In this document: one piece after another, positions 45,937-54,523 of the stretch
How positions within the stretch are numbered: position 1 is the first letter of the stretch
Layout of the letters: each line of letters begins with the position of its first letter
Source: Phycisphaerae bacterium
GTDB taxonomy: Bacteria; Planctomycetota; Phycisphaerae; Phycisphaerales; SM1A02
Assembly: GCA_002709295.1 (NCBI GenBank)
Contig: PAQL01000041.1
Coordinates: 1 to 64,000 of the forward strand
Direction: 5' to 3'
DNA: 64,000 nucleotides
Made by a program: the position numbers and the translations under genes
Notes under the pieces: model-generated
Databases searched by the model: none
Told to the model about the DNA's origin: nothing
What the model saw: the letters and a program-made list of their open reading frames with translations, nothing else

Positions 45937-47343
45937 TCAGCTGCGCCGACTCTTGATGCGGGCGCCGCCCTTTCCGTCACCGGAGAGGAAGCCTGCGTAG
46001 TTCCGCATGAGGAGGTTCGCCTCGATGCGCTGGATGATGTCGAGTCCGACGCTGACCACGATCAGAAGACCGGTGCCACCGAGGAAGCTCGCGACGAAGA
46101 ACGGGATCTGGAGCCATTCCGCGACCATGGTCGGGATGATGGCGATGATGGCCAGGAAGCCCGCACCGACGTAGGTGATGCGTTCCATGACCGTCTCGAG
46201 ATAGTCGGCGGTTCGAGGGCCGGGGCGGATGCCCGGAATGAACGAGCCGTACTGCTTGAGCTGCTTGCTCATGTCGTCGGGCGAGAACTGGACGGTGGTC
46301 CAGAAGTAGCTGAAGAAGTAGATCAGGGCGATCTCGACCAGCACGTAGGGGTACATCCCGATCTGGAAGTTCTCAGCCAGGAAATTCGTGGTGGCGATCC
46401 ACCACTCGGATCCGCCCTGGGACGCCCGGGTGTTGAGCCACCCGAAGATCGACGAGGGGAAGATCATCAGCGAGCTGGCGAAGATGATCGGCATGACGCC
46501 GGCGTGGTTGATTCGAAGAGGCAGGTAGTGACGCTGCCCGCCCACCACCTTGCGGCCGCGGGTGTGCTTGGCCTGCTGGATGGGTATCCGTCTCTGCGCC
46601 ACGGTGATCAGAATCGCACCGGCAGTGACGAAGATGAACGAAGCGGCGAGGAACACCACGGCCAGGACGCCGATCCTGCCCCCTTCCGAGGACTGGCTGG
46701 CGTCGAAGTTGGAGACGATCCAGCCGACCGCGTTCGGCAGCTGGGCGAGGATGCCCGCGGTCAGGATGACCGAGACGCCGTTGCCGATGCCGTACTTGTC
46801 GATCTGCTCGCCGAGCCACATCAGGAACAGCGAGCCGGCGGTCAGGGCGGCGACGCCGGAGGCGAAGAAGACCAGCATCGCCGAACCGGAGAGGAACTGC
46901 GGCTGGACCAGGTTGTTGGTCCGCAGGTAGGAGAGCCACATCATGGCCTGGACCACGCAGAGGCCCACGGTGACGTAGCGGGTCCACTCGGTGATCTTCT
47001 GCTGGCCGCTGGCCCCCTCCTTCTTCAGTTCCTGAAGGGAGGGAATGACCGAGTTCAGAAGCTGGAAGATGATCGATGCCGTGATGTACGGCATGATGCC
47101 CAGGCCGAAGATCGTCGACTGACTCAGGGAGCCGCCCGAGAAGATCGAGGCGAACTGGACGATCCGTCCGAAACCGGTGGCGTCGTCGGTGGCCTTCTCC
47201 GCCACCTCCTTGACCATGTTCTGATCGACGCCGACCAGAGGGACCCAGAACCCGATGCGATAGATGATCAGCATCCCAAGGGTGAAGAACACCTTGTTGC
47301 GCAGGTCGGGGATCCGGAAGATGTTCAGGAAGGCGTTCAGCAT
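45937..47343 (-). CDS. secY: Preprotein translocase subunit SecY
   Basis: 468 residues with ten membrane segments. The N-terminal IPDLRNKVFFTLGMLIIYRIG, the plug region after GGSLSQSTIFGLGIMPYITASIIFQLL, and the last cytoplasmic loop before RIEANLLMRNYAGFL are recognisable (cited in pieces at about residues 9-30, 62-90 and 440-455). SecY forms the export channel in the inner membrane. It follows rplO by 62 bases. Confidence 0.97.
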   Translation of the reverse strand: MLNAFLNIFRIPDLRNKVFFTLGMLIIYRIGFWVPLVGVDQNMVKEVAEKATDDATGFGRIVQFASIFSGGSLSQSTIFGLGIMPYITASIIFQLLNSVIPSLQELKKEGASGQQKITEWTRYVTVGLCVVQAMMWLSYLRTNNLVQPQFLSGSAMLVFFASGVAALTAGSLFLMWLGEQIDKYGIGNGVSVILTAGILAQLPNAVGWIVSNFDASQSSEGGRIGVLAVVFLAASFIFVTAGAILITVAQRRIPIQQAKHTRGRKVVGGQRHYLPLRINHAGVMPIIFASSLMIFPSSIFGWLNTRASQGGSEWWIATTNFLAENFQIGMYPYVLVEIALIYFFSYFWTTVQFSPDDMSKQLKQYGSFIPGIRPGPRTADYLETVMERITYVGAGFLAIIAIIPTMVAEWLQIPFFVASFLGGTGLLIVVSVGLDIIQRIEANLLMRNYAGFLSGDGKGGARIKSRRS

Positions 47344-47405
47344 TCCAGAGTGGCTTTCCTTGGTGCTCCTGGACTTTCAGGAGGACCGGTTGAAGGGCGG
47401 ACGAT

Positions 47406-47852
47406 TCAGCCTTCGATGACGGTCCCCCCCGCGGCCTCGATCTTCTGACGAGCCGACGAGGAGAACTTGGCGGCCTTGACCTCGAGCTTCTTGGAGAGTT
47501 CGCCCTCTCCGAGGATCTTGAGGGGAAGCCCCGTGTCGCGAATGACCCCGAGCTTCGCGAGCGACGCGGCGTCGATCGATTCGCCGGCATCACAGCGCTC
47601 CTCGAGCACCTTGACGTTGATCACGTGATAGTGAGTCCGGAAGCGGGCGTTGGAGAAGCCCCGCTTCGGGAACCGCTGGTAGAACTGCTTGCCGCCGGCG
47701 TCATAGCCCGGGCGTCGCGAATAGCCGGAACGGCTCTTCATGCCCTTGTGACCCCGGCCGGACGTGCCGCCGGTGCCGCTGGCTTCGCCGCGACCGATCC
47801 GCTTGCGCTTCTTGTGGGCACCGACCTTGGCGGTGATGTCGTGAATCATCAT
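47406..47852 (-). CDS. rplO: 50S ribosomal protein L15
   Basis: 148 residues. The Gly-rich start GRGEASGTGGTSGRGHKGMK and later GFSNARFRTHYHVINVKVL are typical. L15 binds 23S rRNA early in 50S assembly. It follows rpsE by 63 bases; rpmD (L30), normally between them, is missing. Confidence 0.97.
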   Translation of the reverse strand: MMIHDITAKVGAHKKRKRIGRGEASGTGGTSGRGHKGMKSRSGYSRRPGYDAGGKQFYQRFPKRGFSNARFRTHYHVINVKVLEERCDAGESIDAASLAKLGVIRDTGLPLKILGEGELSKKLEVKAAKFSSSARQKIEAAGGTVIEG

Positions 47853-47915
47853 GGCTCGGGTACTCCCTGCCGATCCGCGCCGGCTCTCCGACGCGGGGTG
47901 TTTCCGTGAATCGAA

Positions 47916-48677
47916 TCAGCCTTCCGAACCGCCGTCGCCGGTGTCCGCCGGCGGCGCCGGAGCATCGCTGGCCGGCGCCGGGGCCGAAGCCGGGGCCGGT
48001 GCCGGGGCCGAAGCCTCCTGCCCTGCTCCGCCGCGACCACCTCGACCACCACGGCCACCACCTCCACCGCGGCGGCCGCCGCGACGGCGATCCTCCCCGA
48101 CGGTGTTGACCGGGGCCTGGGCCCGCTCGGAGCTCGTCTGCTGCGGCATGAACGCCATGCCGCGACGAACCGCCTCCTCGACCTCGCTCTCGCCGAGTTC
48201 GACGCCCCGGAGGGCCTCGATCGACTCACGCATGCGAAGCTGACCGAGCGCCTCGAGCGTCGCCTTCACGACGTTCTTCGGGTTGGTCGACCCGAAGCAC
48301 TTGGTCAGGCAGTCCTGGATGCCGAACATCTCGAGCACCGCACGGACGCTGGCACCGGCGATGACACCGGTACCCGGGGATGCCGGGACCAGACGCACCT
48401 TGGAGGCCAGGAACTTGCCTTCGACCACGTGAGGGATCGTCCGGTCCTGAAGCGGATAGGTGCGGAGGCTCCGCTTCCCGACCTTCTGGGCCTTCTCGAT
48501 CGCGAGGGGGACCTGCGGGGCCTTGGCGTAGCCGATGCCCACCCGGCCCTTGCGATCACCCACCACCACGAGGGCGGCGAAGCTGAAGTTCCGACCACCC
48601 TTCACGGTCTTGGCGGTTCGATAGATGCCGACCGTGGTCGACTCGAGGGAACTGTTGTCATCAAGCATTTCAGCCAT
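47916..48677 (-). CDS. rpsE: 30S ribosomal protein S5 with long low-complexity tail
   Basis: 253 residues against a usual about 165-170. The double-stranded RNA-binding start (VKGGRNFSFAALVVVGDRKG, near residue 27) and the second domain (GASVRAVLEMFGIQD) are normal. From about residue 190 an Arg/Gly block (RRGGRRGGGGGRGG) and an Ala/Pro run follow to the end. S5 guards mRNA entry and decoding fidelity. The tail resembles RGG-type RNA-binding segments and would project from the solvent side. Confidence 0.95.
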   Translation of the reverse strand: MAEMLDDNSSLESTTVGIYRTAKTVKGGRNFSFAALVVVGDRKGRVGIGYAKAPQVPLAIEKAQKVGKRSLRTYPLQDRTIPHVVEGKFLASKVRLVPASPGTGVIAGASVRAVLEMFGIQDCLTKCFGSTNPKNVVKATLEALGQLRMRESIEALRGVELGESEVEEAVRRGMAFMPQQTSSERAQAPVNTVGEDRRRGGRRGGGGGRGGRGGRGGAGQEASAPAPAPASAPAPASDAPAPPADTGDGGSEG

Positions 48678-48707
48678 GTCGATGCTTCCTCACGGATCGA
48701 GCCGTGA

Positions 48708-49067
48708 TCAGAACTCCATTCCGCCCTCGCGGGCGGCGTCGGCGAACGCCTTCACCCGGCCGTGGAACCGGAAGCCGTTCCGGTCGAAGACGACCTTCGA
48801 GATACCGGCTTCCTTCGCCTTCTCGGCGAGACGCGAGCCGACCTTGCGAGCTCCATCGACGTTGCCGCCGGCGGAGTCATCGCCCTTGTCACGCGAGCTC
48901 GCGGATACGAGCGTGCGCCCGGACAGGTCGTCGATGACCTGGCCGTAGATGTGCTTGGCCGAACGGAAGATCGAGAGGCGCGGACGCTCCGGCAATCCCA
49001 GGACCTTCTTCCGGATGCCGGTCTTGCGGCGGCTCCGTCGTACGGTTTTCTTCTTGTTCCTGTCCAT
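48708..49067 (-). CDS. rplR: 50S ribosomal protein L18
   Basis: 119 residues. A basic start ([20 protein letters not shown]) precedes the core [20 protein letters not shown] and the end [21 protein letters not shown]18 binds 5S rRNA in the central protuberance. It lies between rplF and rpsE. Confidence 0.98.
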   Translation of the reverse strand: MDRNKKKTVRRSRRKTGIRKKVLGLPERPRLSIFRSAKHIYGQVIDDLSGRTLVSASSRDKGDDSAGGNVDGARKVGSRLAEKAKEAGISKVVFDRNGFRFHGRVKAFADAAREGGMEF

Positions 49068-49108
49068 CGTGCTGGTCCTTCCCCCGCGTCATGCGGGGAT
49101 GGGCTTGA

Positions 49109-49663
49109 TCAGGCTCCGAACGCCTTGCCCTGCTTGCGGGTGATCTGCTCGCCGGCGTAGCGGATGCCCTTGCCGTTGTAGGGCTCGGGCTTCCTCTTCA
49201 TGCGGACGCTGGAGGCGAAGTTACCGACCGCCTGCTTGTCGGGGCCGGAGATGGTGATGTTCTGGCCCTTCGCCTCGACGTTGACGCCCATCGGGATGGG
49301 CATCTCGATCACGTTGGCGAAGCCGATGCTGAGATGCAGCACCTGGCCCTTGACCTGGGCCTGCCAACCCACGCCGACGATGTCGAGCTTCTTCTCGTAG
49401 CCCTTCACCACGCCTTCGATCATGTTGGCGATCAGGGACCGGGTCAGGCCCCAGTAGGCCTTGGTCGACTTGTCGGTCTTGCCGCTGTCGGGAACGGTGA
49501 CCGAGACCACCTTGGCGTCGGTGTCGTGGGACACCTGCACCTCGGGGCGGTGGGTCATGGTGAGGGTGCCCTTGGCGCCCTTCACCGTGACGTTCCTCTG
49601 ACCGTCGATCGAGATCTCGACGCCGGCGGGGACGGGGATGTTTCGCTTTCCGATGAGCGACAT
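49109..49663 (-). CDS. rplF: 50S ribosomal protein L6
   Basis: 184 residues with two similar domains. MSLIGKRNIPVPAGVEISI opens the first; the end PEPYNGKGIRYAGEQITRKQ is a family signature. L6 lies near the factor-binding site of the 50S subunit. The gap to rplR holds a 6-pair hairpin. Confidence 0.98.
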   Translation of the reverse strand: MSLIGKRNIPVPAGVEISIDGQRNVTVKGAKGTLTMTHRPEVQVSHDTDAKVVSVTVPDSGKTDKSTKAYWGLTRSLIANMIEGVVKGYEKKLDIVGVGWQAQVKGQVLHLSIGFANVIEMPIPMGVNVEAKGQNITISGPDKQAVGNFASSVRMKRKPEPYNGKGIRYAGEQITRKQGKAFGA

Positions 49664-49696
49664 GGTTTCGTTCCAGGTCGGGGAGGCGTGCAGAAA

Positions 49697-50095
49697 TCAG
49701 GAGACCAGGGCGACGACCTCGCCGCCGACCTTCTCGGTCCGGCAGCGACGATCACTCATGACGCCTTGGCTGGTGGAGACGATGCAGATGCCGAGGCCCT
49801 GCATGGGACGAGGCAGCTCGGCGACGCCGTTGTAGACGCGTCGCCCGCACTTGCTCACGCGGTCGATCTGGTTGATCACCTGTTCGCCGCGGGGGCCGTA
49901 CTTGAGCTTGATCCGGATGAGCCCCTGTCGACCGTCGTCGACGAGTTCGGAGCCGTTGATGTAACCCTCCTCCTCGAGCACGTGGACGATGCCACGGTTC
50001 AGCTTGTTGCTGACCACGGAGACGGAGGAGGCTCGGTTGCGGACCGCGTTGCGGATCCGGGTGAGCATGTCGGCAGTGAGGTCGTTGATCGCCAT
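49697..50095 (-). CDS. rpsH: 30S ribosomal protein S8
   Basis: 132 residues. It opens with INDLTADMLTRIRNAVRNRAS and ends with STSQGVMSDRRCRTEKVGGE, both diagnostic. S8 binds the central domain of 16S rRNA and in some bacteria represses the spc genes. It follows rpsN. Confidence 0.98.
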   Translation of the reverse strand: MAINDLTADMLTRIRNAVRNRASSVSVVSNKLNRGIVHVLEEEGYINGSELVDDGRQGLIRIKLKYGPRGEQVINQIDRVSKCGRRVYNGVAELPRPMQGLGICIVSTSQGVMSDRRCRTEKVGGEVVALVS

Positions 50096-50149
50096 GAGTG
50101 TTCTCTTCGAAGCATGGCCCTCGAGACGTTCAGCCCGAGGGGATTTCGT

Positions 50150-50335
50150 TCACCAGCTGGCCTTGCGCATTCCGGGGATCATTCCCTGCAGTGCGAGTTC
50201 CCGAAGCTTGATCCGACTGATTCGGAACTTGCGATAGACGCCCCGCTTCCTTCCGGTGATCTCACACCGGACCTGCTTGCGGGTCGAGAACTTCGGTTCC
50301 TTCTTCATCCGGGCGAAGGTTCGCTTGCTGGCCAT
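50150..50335 (-). CDS. rpsN: 30S ribosomal protein S14, short zinc-free form
   Basis: 61 residues, the length of the zinc-binding S14 type, with its ending [13 protein letters not shown]. The usual two Cys pairs are lost: only Cys24 remains (RCEITG), and the second pair reads ISRIK. So it should fold without zinc. S14 lies in the 30S head and interacts with S3 and S10. It sits in its normal place between rplE and rpsH. Confidence 0.95.
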   Translation of the reverse strand: MASKRTFARMKKEPKFSTRKQVRCEITGRKRGVYRKFRISRIKLRELALQGMIPGMRKASW

Positions 50336-50410
50336 GGGTTCGTTTCCTGGCGGATGGCGGCCGCGGCGGCCGCCGGGAGTGGTGTCGGACGTGATCCGGA
50401 GGCGAGGTCG

Positions 50411-51007
50411 TCAGCGACGACCGCCGTCCTCCTTGTTCGCGAATGGGAATCCGAGCTCGGTCAGGAGCATCCGGCTCATCGCCGGGGTGCTCTGATCGAA
50501 CACGAGGTTGATGTTCATGCCGTGGGTGTGGTTGATGTTGGCCATGTTGATCTCGGGCCAGACCGCCTGCTCGGTGAGACCGAAGGCGTAGTTGCCCGAA
50601 GGGTCGAACGACTTGTCGCTGACCCCGCGGAAGTCCTTGATCCGGGGCATGGCGAGATTGATGAGTCGATCGAGGAAGCTCCACATCCGCTCGCGACGCA
50701 TGGTCACCATGAACGCGGAGGGGGCTCCTTCACGAACCTTGAAGTTCGCGACCGACTGGCGGGCCTTGACCATCACCGGCTTCTGGCCGGAGATCGTCGC
50801 GAGGGTCGAGATCACGGTGTCTCGGAACTCGGGCTTGAGCTTCTGGTTCTCGAGATGCCTGCCGACCCCCACGTTCACGACGATCTTCTCGAGCATCGGG
50901 ACCTGGTGGGGGTTCCGGAGGTCGAACTCCTTCATGAGCTTCGGCGTCACTTCGTCGCGAAGCCGGGCAAGGAGTCGAGGTTGAGTCTTCTGGGCGACCA
51001 TCATCAT
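50411..51007 (-). CDS. rplE: 50S ribosomal protein L5
   Basis: 198 residues; three ATG codons in a row (51007, 51004, 51001) make the exact start open. PMLEKIVVNVGVG, KPVMVKARQSVANFKVREG and the C-terminal NINHTHGMNINLVF are typical. L5 binds 5S rRNA and contacts P-site tRNA. An 8-pair hairpin lies before rpsN. Confidence 0.97.
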   Translation of the reverse strand: MMMVAQKTQPRLLARLRDEVTPKLMKEFDLRNPHQVPMLEKIVVNVGVGRHLENQKLKPEFRDTVISTLATISGQKPVMVKARQSVANFKVREGAPSAFMVTMRRERMWSFLDRLINLAMPRIKDFRGVSDKSFDPSGNYAFGLTEQAVWPEINMANINHTHGMNINLVFDQSTPAMSRMLLTELGFPFANKEDGGRR

Positions 51008-51052
51008 GGTTCCTTCCGAAGGCCGTTGCCTTCACGAGCGTGCAACGGCTGA

Positions 51053-51388
51053 TCAGCCGTTCTGCGGGCCCCTGAGCACGTGGAGATCCTTGCCGCCGCG
51101 GACCGCGACCCGGACCTTGCTGCCGTCCGGCCGGGTCTCGAAGCGGACCCGGGTCGGCTTGCCGTCGACCACCGGGCTCACGTTCGAGATGTGGATCGGC
51201 ATCTCCTGTTCGATGACCCCGCCCTGCGGACGGGTCTGAGTCGGCTTCAGGTGCCGCTTGCGGACGTTGACGCCCGCGACGACCACACGGTCTCCCTCGA
51301 CATCGACGGAGAGGATCTCTCCGGTCCTGCCGCGGTCGTTGCCGGCGGTCACGATCACCTGATCACCGCGCTTGACGTGACGTGCCAT
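51053..51388 (-). CDS. rplX: 50S ribosomal protein L24
   Basis: 111 residues with a KOW motif at the start (VKRGDQVIVTAGNDRGRTGE) and the family GVNVRKRHLKPTQ. L24 helps start 50S assembly. The stop codon lies at the centre of an 18-base perfect palindrome (51044-51061). Confidence 0.97.
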   Translation of the reverse strand: MARHVKRGDQVIVTAGNDRGRTGEILSVDVEGDRVVVAGVNVRKRHLKPTQTRPQGGVIEQEMPIHISNVSPVVDGKPTRVRFETRPDGSKVRVAVRGGKDLHVLRGPQNG

Positions 51389-51391
51389 GGT

Positions 51392-51778
51392 TCAGACGAC
51401 CTCCGAAGCGAGTGAAACGATCTTCATGTAGTTCTTCTCACGAAGCTCCCTGGCCACCGCACCGAAGATGCGGGTGCCCTTGGGGTTGCCGTCGTCATCG
51501 ACGATGACGCAGGCGTTGGAGTCGAACCGGACGTAGCTGCCGTCATCACGGCGAGTCGGGTACTTGGTTCTGACGATGACCGCCTGGACCTTGTCACCGG
51601 TCTTGATGTCCGCGTTGGGCAGGGACTTCTTGACGGTGCAGGTGACCCGGTCACCGATGCCGACCGCGATTCGGGTGAACCGACCGCGGGCGGTGGACTT
51701 GCCCTTGGTGCCGATGACCATGGCGACCTTGGCACCACTGTTGTCGGCGACGTCGAGCCTGGATTCCTTCTGAATCAT
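51392..51778 (-). CDS. rplN: 50S ribosomal protein L14
   Basis: 128 residues, slightly longer than the usual 122. [17 protein letters not shown] opens the protein and [20 protein letters not shown] ends it, both near universal. L14 sits at the subunit interface. It starts 82 bases after rpsQ and stops three bases before rplX. Confidence 0.98.
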   Translation of the reverse strand: MIQKESRLDVADNSGAKVAMVIGTKGKSTARGRFTRIAVGIGDRVTCTVKKSLPNADIKTGDKVQAVIVRTKYPTRRDDGSYVRFDSNACVIVDDDGNPKGTRIFGAVARELREKNYMKIVSLASEVV

Positions 51779-51860
51779 CGCTGGTGATCCGGATTCGTTG
51801 CCGGCGAGGCCGGCGGGTTGCGAAAAGAACTCTGTGAAACCATCCGTCGATCAGGCAGGC

Positions 51861-52145
51861 TCACTCGGAGCCGACGGCCTTCTCCACGACCCGGGTGAGG
51901 ACCCAGGACTTTGTCTTCGAGATCGGACGACACTCGGCGACCTCGACCCGGTCGCCCTTGTGGCTCTGGTTCGACTCGTCGTGAACCTGGAGCACCGTCC
52001 GGCGCTTGATGTACTTGCCGTACTTCGGATGCCGGGCGGAGTACGCGATCACCACCTTGCGGGTCTTGTCCCGGGCATCGCTCTCGACGATGCCGATTCG
52101 GCGGGGCGCGTTTTCTTGGACGACGATGTCGGACGCATTGGTCAT
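51861..52145 (-). CDS. rpsQ: 30S ribosomal protein S17
   Basis: 94 residues from the ATG at 52145; the ORF extends upstream without protein character. RRIGIVESDARDKTRKVVIA and the end of ECRPISKTKSWVLTRVVEKA show the OB-fold of S17. It binds 16S rRNA early in 30S assembly. It lies between rpmC and rplN. Confidence 0.97.
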   Translation of the reverse strand: MTNASDIVVQENAPRRIGIVESDARDKTRKVVIAYSARHPKYGKYIKRRTVLQVHDESNQSHKGDRVEVAECRPISKTKSWVLTRVVEKAVGSE

Positions 52146-52189
52146 GGTGCTTTCCAGGAGCGGGCTCGAGGCCCGGAACGGGTCTCGAG

Positions 52190-52399
52190 TCAGGCCTCGG
52201 CGGTCGCAGCCGCCTTGCGGGCGTTCTGCTCGGTCAGGAGCCGGGCGATGTCCTTCTTGATCTTCGTGAACTGCGAGGTGTCCTCGATCTTCTCGGTCAC
52301 CGACTGGGCGCGGAGCTCGAAGTGGCGACGCTTCAGTCGCTCGATCTCCACGTCGAGCTCCTCGTCGTTCAGCTTGCGGACTTCCTTGGGGGTCATCAT
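52190..52399 (-). CDS. rpmC: 50S ribosomal protein L29
   Basis: 69 residues, two helices: TPKEVRKLNDEELDVEIERL and KIKKDIARLLTEQNARKA. L29 lies at the tunnel exit near L23. It follows rplP by 48 bases. A palindromic stem reaches right up to its stop codon. Confidence 0.96.
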   Translation of the reverse strand: MMTPKEVRKLNDEELDVEIERLKRRHFELRAQSVTEKIEDTSQFTKIKKDIARLLTEQNARKAAATAEA

Positions 52400-52447
52400 T
52401 CGACTCCGAATTCCAAATCGCGGTCGGGGGACGTGCGGGTGAGAGGG

Positions 52448-52867
52448 TCAGACGGCGAGCCGGCGGCCGACGAAACGGCATCGAACCGGCATCTTCTGTG
52501 CGATACGGGCGAAGGCCTCCTTGGCGAGGTCCTCCGAGACACCGGCGATCTCGTAGAGAACGGTGCCGGGCTTGATGCGGGCGGCCCAGTAGTCGACCTC
52601 CGCCTTGCCCTTGCCCATTCGGGTTTCAAGCGGCTTCTTCGACACGGGCTTGTCCGGGAAGACCCGGATGTAGATCTTGCCCTGACGGCGGAGGAAGTGC
52701 TGGGCGGCGATTCGCCCCGCCTCGATCTGTCGGGCGGTGAGCCAGTGGGCTTCCAGCGACTGCAGGCCGAAGTCGCCGTAGGCGACATAGTTCCCGCGGG
52801 TCGCGTTGCCTCGCAACTTTCCTCGCTGCTGCTTTCGGAACTTGGTTCTCTTGGGCAACATCGGCAT
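52448..52867 (-). CDS. rplP: 50S ribosomal protein L16
   Basis: 139 residues. [20 protein letters not shown] and the core [39 protein letters not shown] are diagnostic. L16 organises the A site of the 50S subunit. It lies 134 bases after rpsC, one of the longer gaps, with a hairpin (52883-52896). Confidence 0.98.
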   Translation of the reverse strand: MPMLPKRTKFRKQQRGKLRGNATRGNYVAYGDFGLQSLEAHWLTARQIEAGRIAAQHFLRRQGKIYIRVFPDKPVSKKPLETRMGKGKAEVDYWAARIKPGTVLYEIAGVSEDLAKEAFARIAQKMPVRCRFVGRRLAV

Positions 52868-53001
52868 CGTGGTCTGCTCCGTCGGGCTTCGGCCCGCTCA
52901 TCTGCTTTCCGTCTTCAGGCCCTGCTGGCCGGGGACGGGTTCCGTGGTTCGTGGATCTTCGAAGAGGGTCTTCGATTCGTTCGTTCGGTCCTTCGGCGGG
53001 A

Positions 53002-53706
53002 TCAGCGTCGTCCGCGGGCTCGGGCCCGGCCACCGGCGGCCTCGGTCTGGACGGAGTCGTCCTCGTGGTCGCCGAAGAGTCCCTTGTAGACCCAGACCTT
53101 CACACCGATGATCCCGTAGGTCGTGCGGCTCTCGCACAGGGCGTAATCGACGTTGGCCTGGAGGGTGGAGAGCGGGATCGAACCCATGCGGGTGTCGAAG
53201 GTCCTGCTCATCTCGGCGCCACCGAGGCGACCCGAGATCTGGATGCGGATCCCCTTGGCTCCGTTCTGCATCGCCGACTCGCAGCGCTGCTTCAGGACCC
53301 GGCGGAAGTTGCCCCGCTTCTTCATCTGCTCCGCGATCGTCTCGCCGATCAGGGTGGCGTCGATCTCGGGGTTCTTGATCTCGATGATCTTGATGACGAC
53401 CTTCCGGCCGGTGAGGGCCTGGAGGTCGCGGGTCAGGCTCTCGACCTCGGAACCCTTCTGTCCGACGACCTGTCCGGGGCGGGCGGTCCGAATGATGACC
53501 GTCAGCTCCTCGCGGGTGCGTTCGAGAAGGATGTCCGACACCGCCGCGAAGGGAGGCGTGCGGTTGAGTCGCTTGTCCACGTACTTCCGGATGCGGTAGT
53601 CCTCGACGAGGAGTTCGCCGAAGAGCGCCTTGGGCGCGAACCACCTCGACTTGTGGGTCTCGGTGATTCCGACTCGGAATCCGAATGGGTGGGTCTTCTG
53701 TCCCAT
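53002..53706 (-). CDS. rpsC: 30S ribosomal protein S3
   Basis: 234 residues from the ATG at 53706 (MGQKTHPFGFRVGITETHKS). A KH domain lies at about 40-110 and the C-terminal domain opens after RRVLKQRCESAMQNGAKGIR. The end is a short Arg/Ala-rich tail. S3 is at the mRNA entry. The ORF continues upstream without coding character. Confidence 0.97.
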   Translation of the reverse strand: MGQKTHPFGFRVGITETHKSRWFAPKALFGELLVEDYRIRKYVDKRLNRTPPFAAVSDILLERTREELTVIIRTARPGQVVGQKGSEVESLTRDLQALTGRKVVIKIIEIKNPEIDATLIGETIAEQMKKRGNFRRVLKQRCESAMQNGAKGIRIQISGRLGGAEMSRTFDTRMGSIPLSTLQANVDYALCESRTTYGIIGVKVWVYKGLFGDHEDDSVQTEAAGGRARARGRR

Positions 53707-53792
53707 GGTGTGCTCGCTGCCGGGGGTCCCGGCCTGGGGTCTGGTGTCTGTGTCGCGTGTGATCGGGTCGATTGAGCGTGATCCCCGGGGGA

Positions 53793-54134
53793 TCAGTCGC
53801 TGGTGGTCCTGGGGCCGACCTCGACGTGGAGGTGGCTGGTTCTCTTGCGGATGGGATGGGCCCGTCCGCGGTCCTTGGGCTGGAACCTCTTGATCGTCGG
53901 GCCCTCGTCGACCCAGGTGCGGGTCACGACGAGGTCGGCGATGTCGGCATCCTGCTCCTCCGCGTTGGCGATGGCGCTCTTGAGGACCGACTTGAGGTAC
54001 CACGCACCACGCCGCTTGCTGAAGTCAAGCGCGGTGAGCGCCTCGTCCACCGGAAGTCCGCGGACCATGTCCGAGACCAGGCGGGCCTTGCGAGGGGCGA
54101 TGCGTGCGAATCGATGGGAGGCGTTGTAGGCCAT
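53793..54134 (-). CDS. rplV: 50S ribosomal protein L22
   Basis: 113 residues. It opens with YNASHRFARIAPRKARLVSD and ends with KRTSHLHVEVG; the tunnel-lining hairpin is in KDRGRAHPIRKR. L22 binds all 23S domains. A 15-base palindrome lies directly after its stop. Confidence 0.98.
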   Translation of the reverse strand: MAYNASHRFARIAPRKARLVSDMVRGLPVDEALTALDFSKRRGAWYLKSVLKSAIANAEEQDADIADLVVTRTWVDEGPTIKRFQPKDRGRAHPIRKRTSHLHVEVGPRTTSD

Positions 54135-54158
54135 GGCTGGTTTCCGTCATCCAGTCGC

Positions 54159-54443
54159 TCAGCGACCGGACTTGATGCCTTCCTTCTTGTTCGTGTGACC
54201 GCGGAAGAGGCGGGTCGGACTGAACTCACCGAGCTTGTGCCCGACCATGTCCTCGGTGCAGAAGACCTCGGTGAAGGCGCGACCGTTGTGGACTTCGAAG
54301 GTGATCCCGACGAACTCGGGCACGACCGTGCAGTCTCTGGCCCACGTGCGGATCGGGCGTCGATTGCCCGATTCGTTCGCCTTCTCCACCTTGCGGTAGA
54401 GCTTCTCGTCGACGAAGGGACCCTTTTTGAGCGACCTGGACAT
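54159..54443 (-). CDS. rpsS: 30S ribosomal protein S19
   Basis: 94 residues from the ATG at 54443. [40 protein letters not shown] and [17 protein letters not shown] are typical. S19 lies in the 30S head beside S13. Its stop codon sits in the 3-base loop of a 5-pair hairpin. Confidence 0.98.
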   Translation of the reverse strand: MSRSLKKGPFVDEKLYRKVEKANESGNRRPIRTWARDCTVVPEFVGITFEVHNGRAFTEVFCTEDMVGHKLGEFSPTRLFRGHTNKKEGIKSGR

Positions 54444-54523
54444 GGGTTCTTCCGGAGTCTCTCCCGCCGTGGCGGGAGGTGATGACTGGACCTTGAAACC
54501 GGTTCCTGCCTGGAACCGTGTGA

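Noticed and set aside
49334-51052. Long plus-strand ORF opposite rplF, rpsH, rpsN and rplE
   Set aside because: Antisense of four ribosomal genes; Arg/Gly-rich and without domain features.
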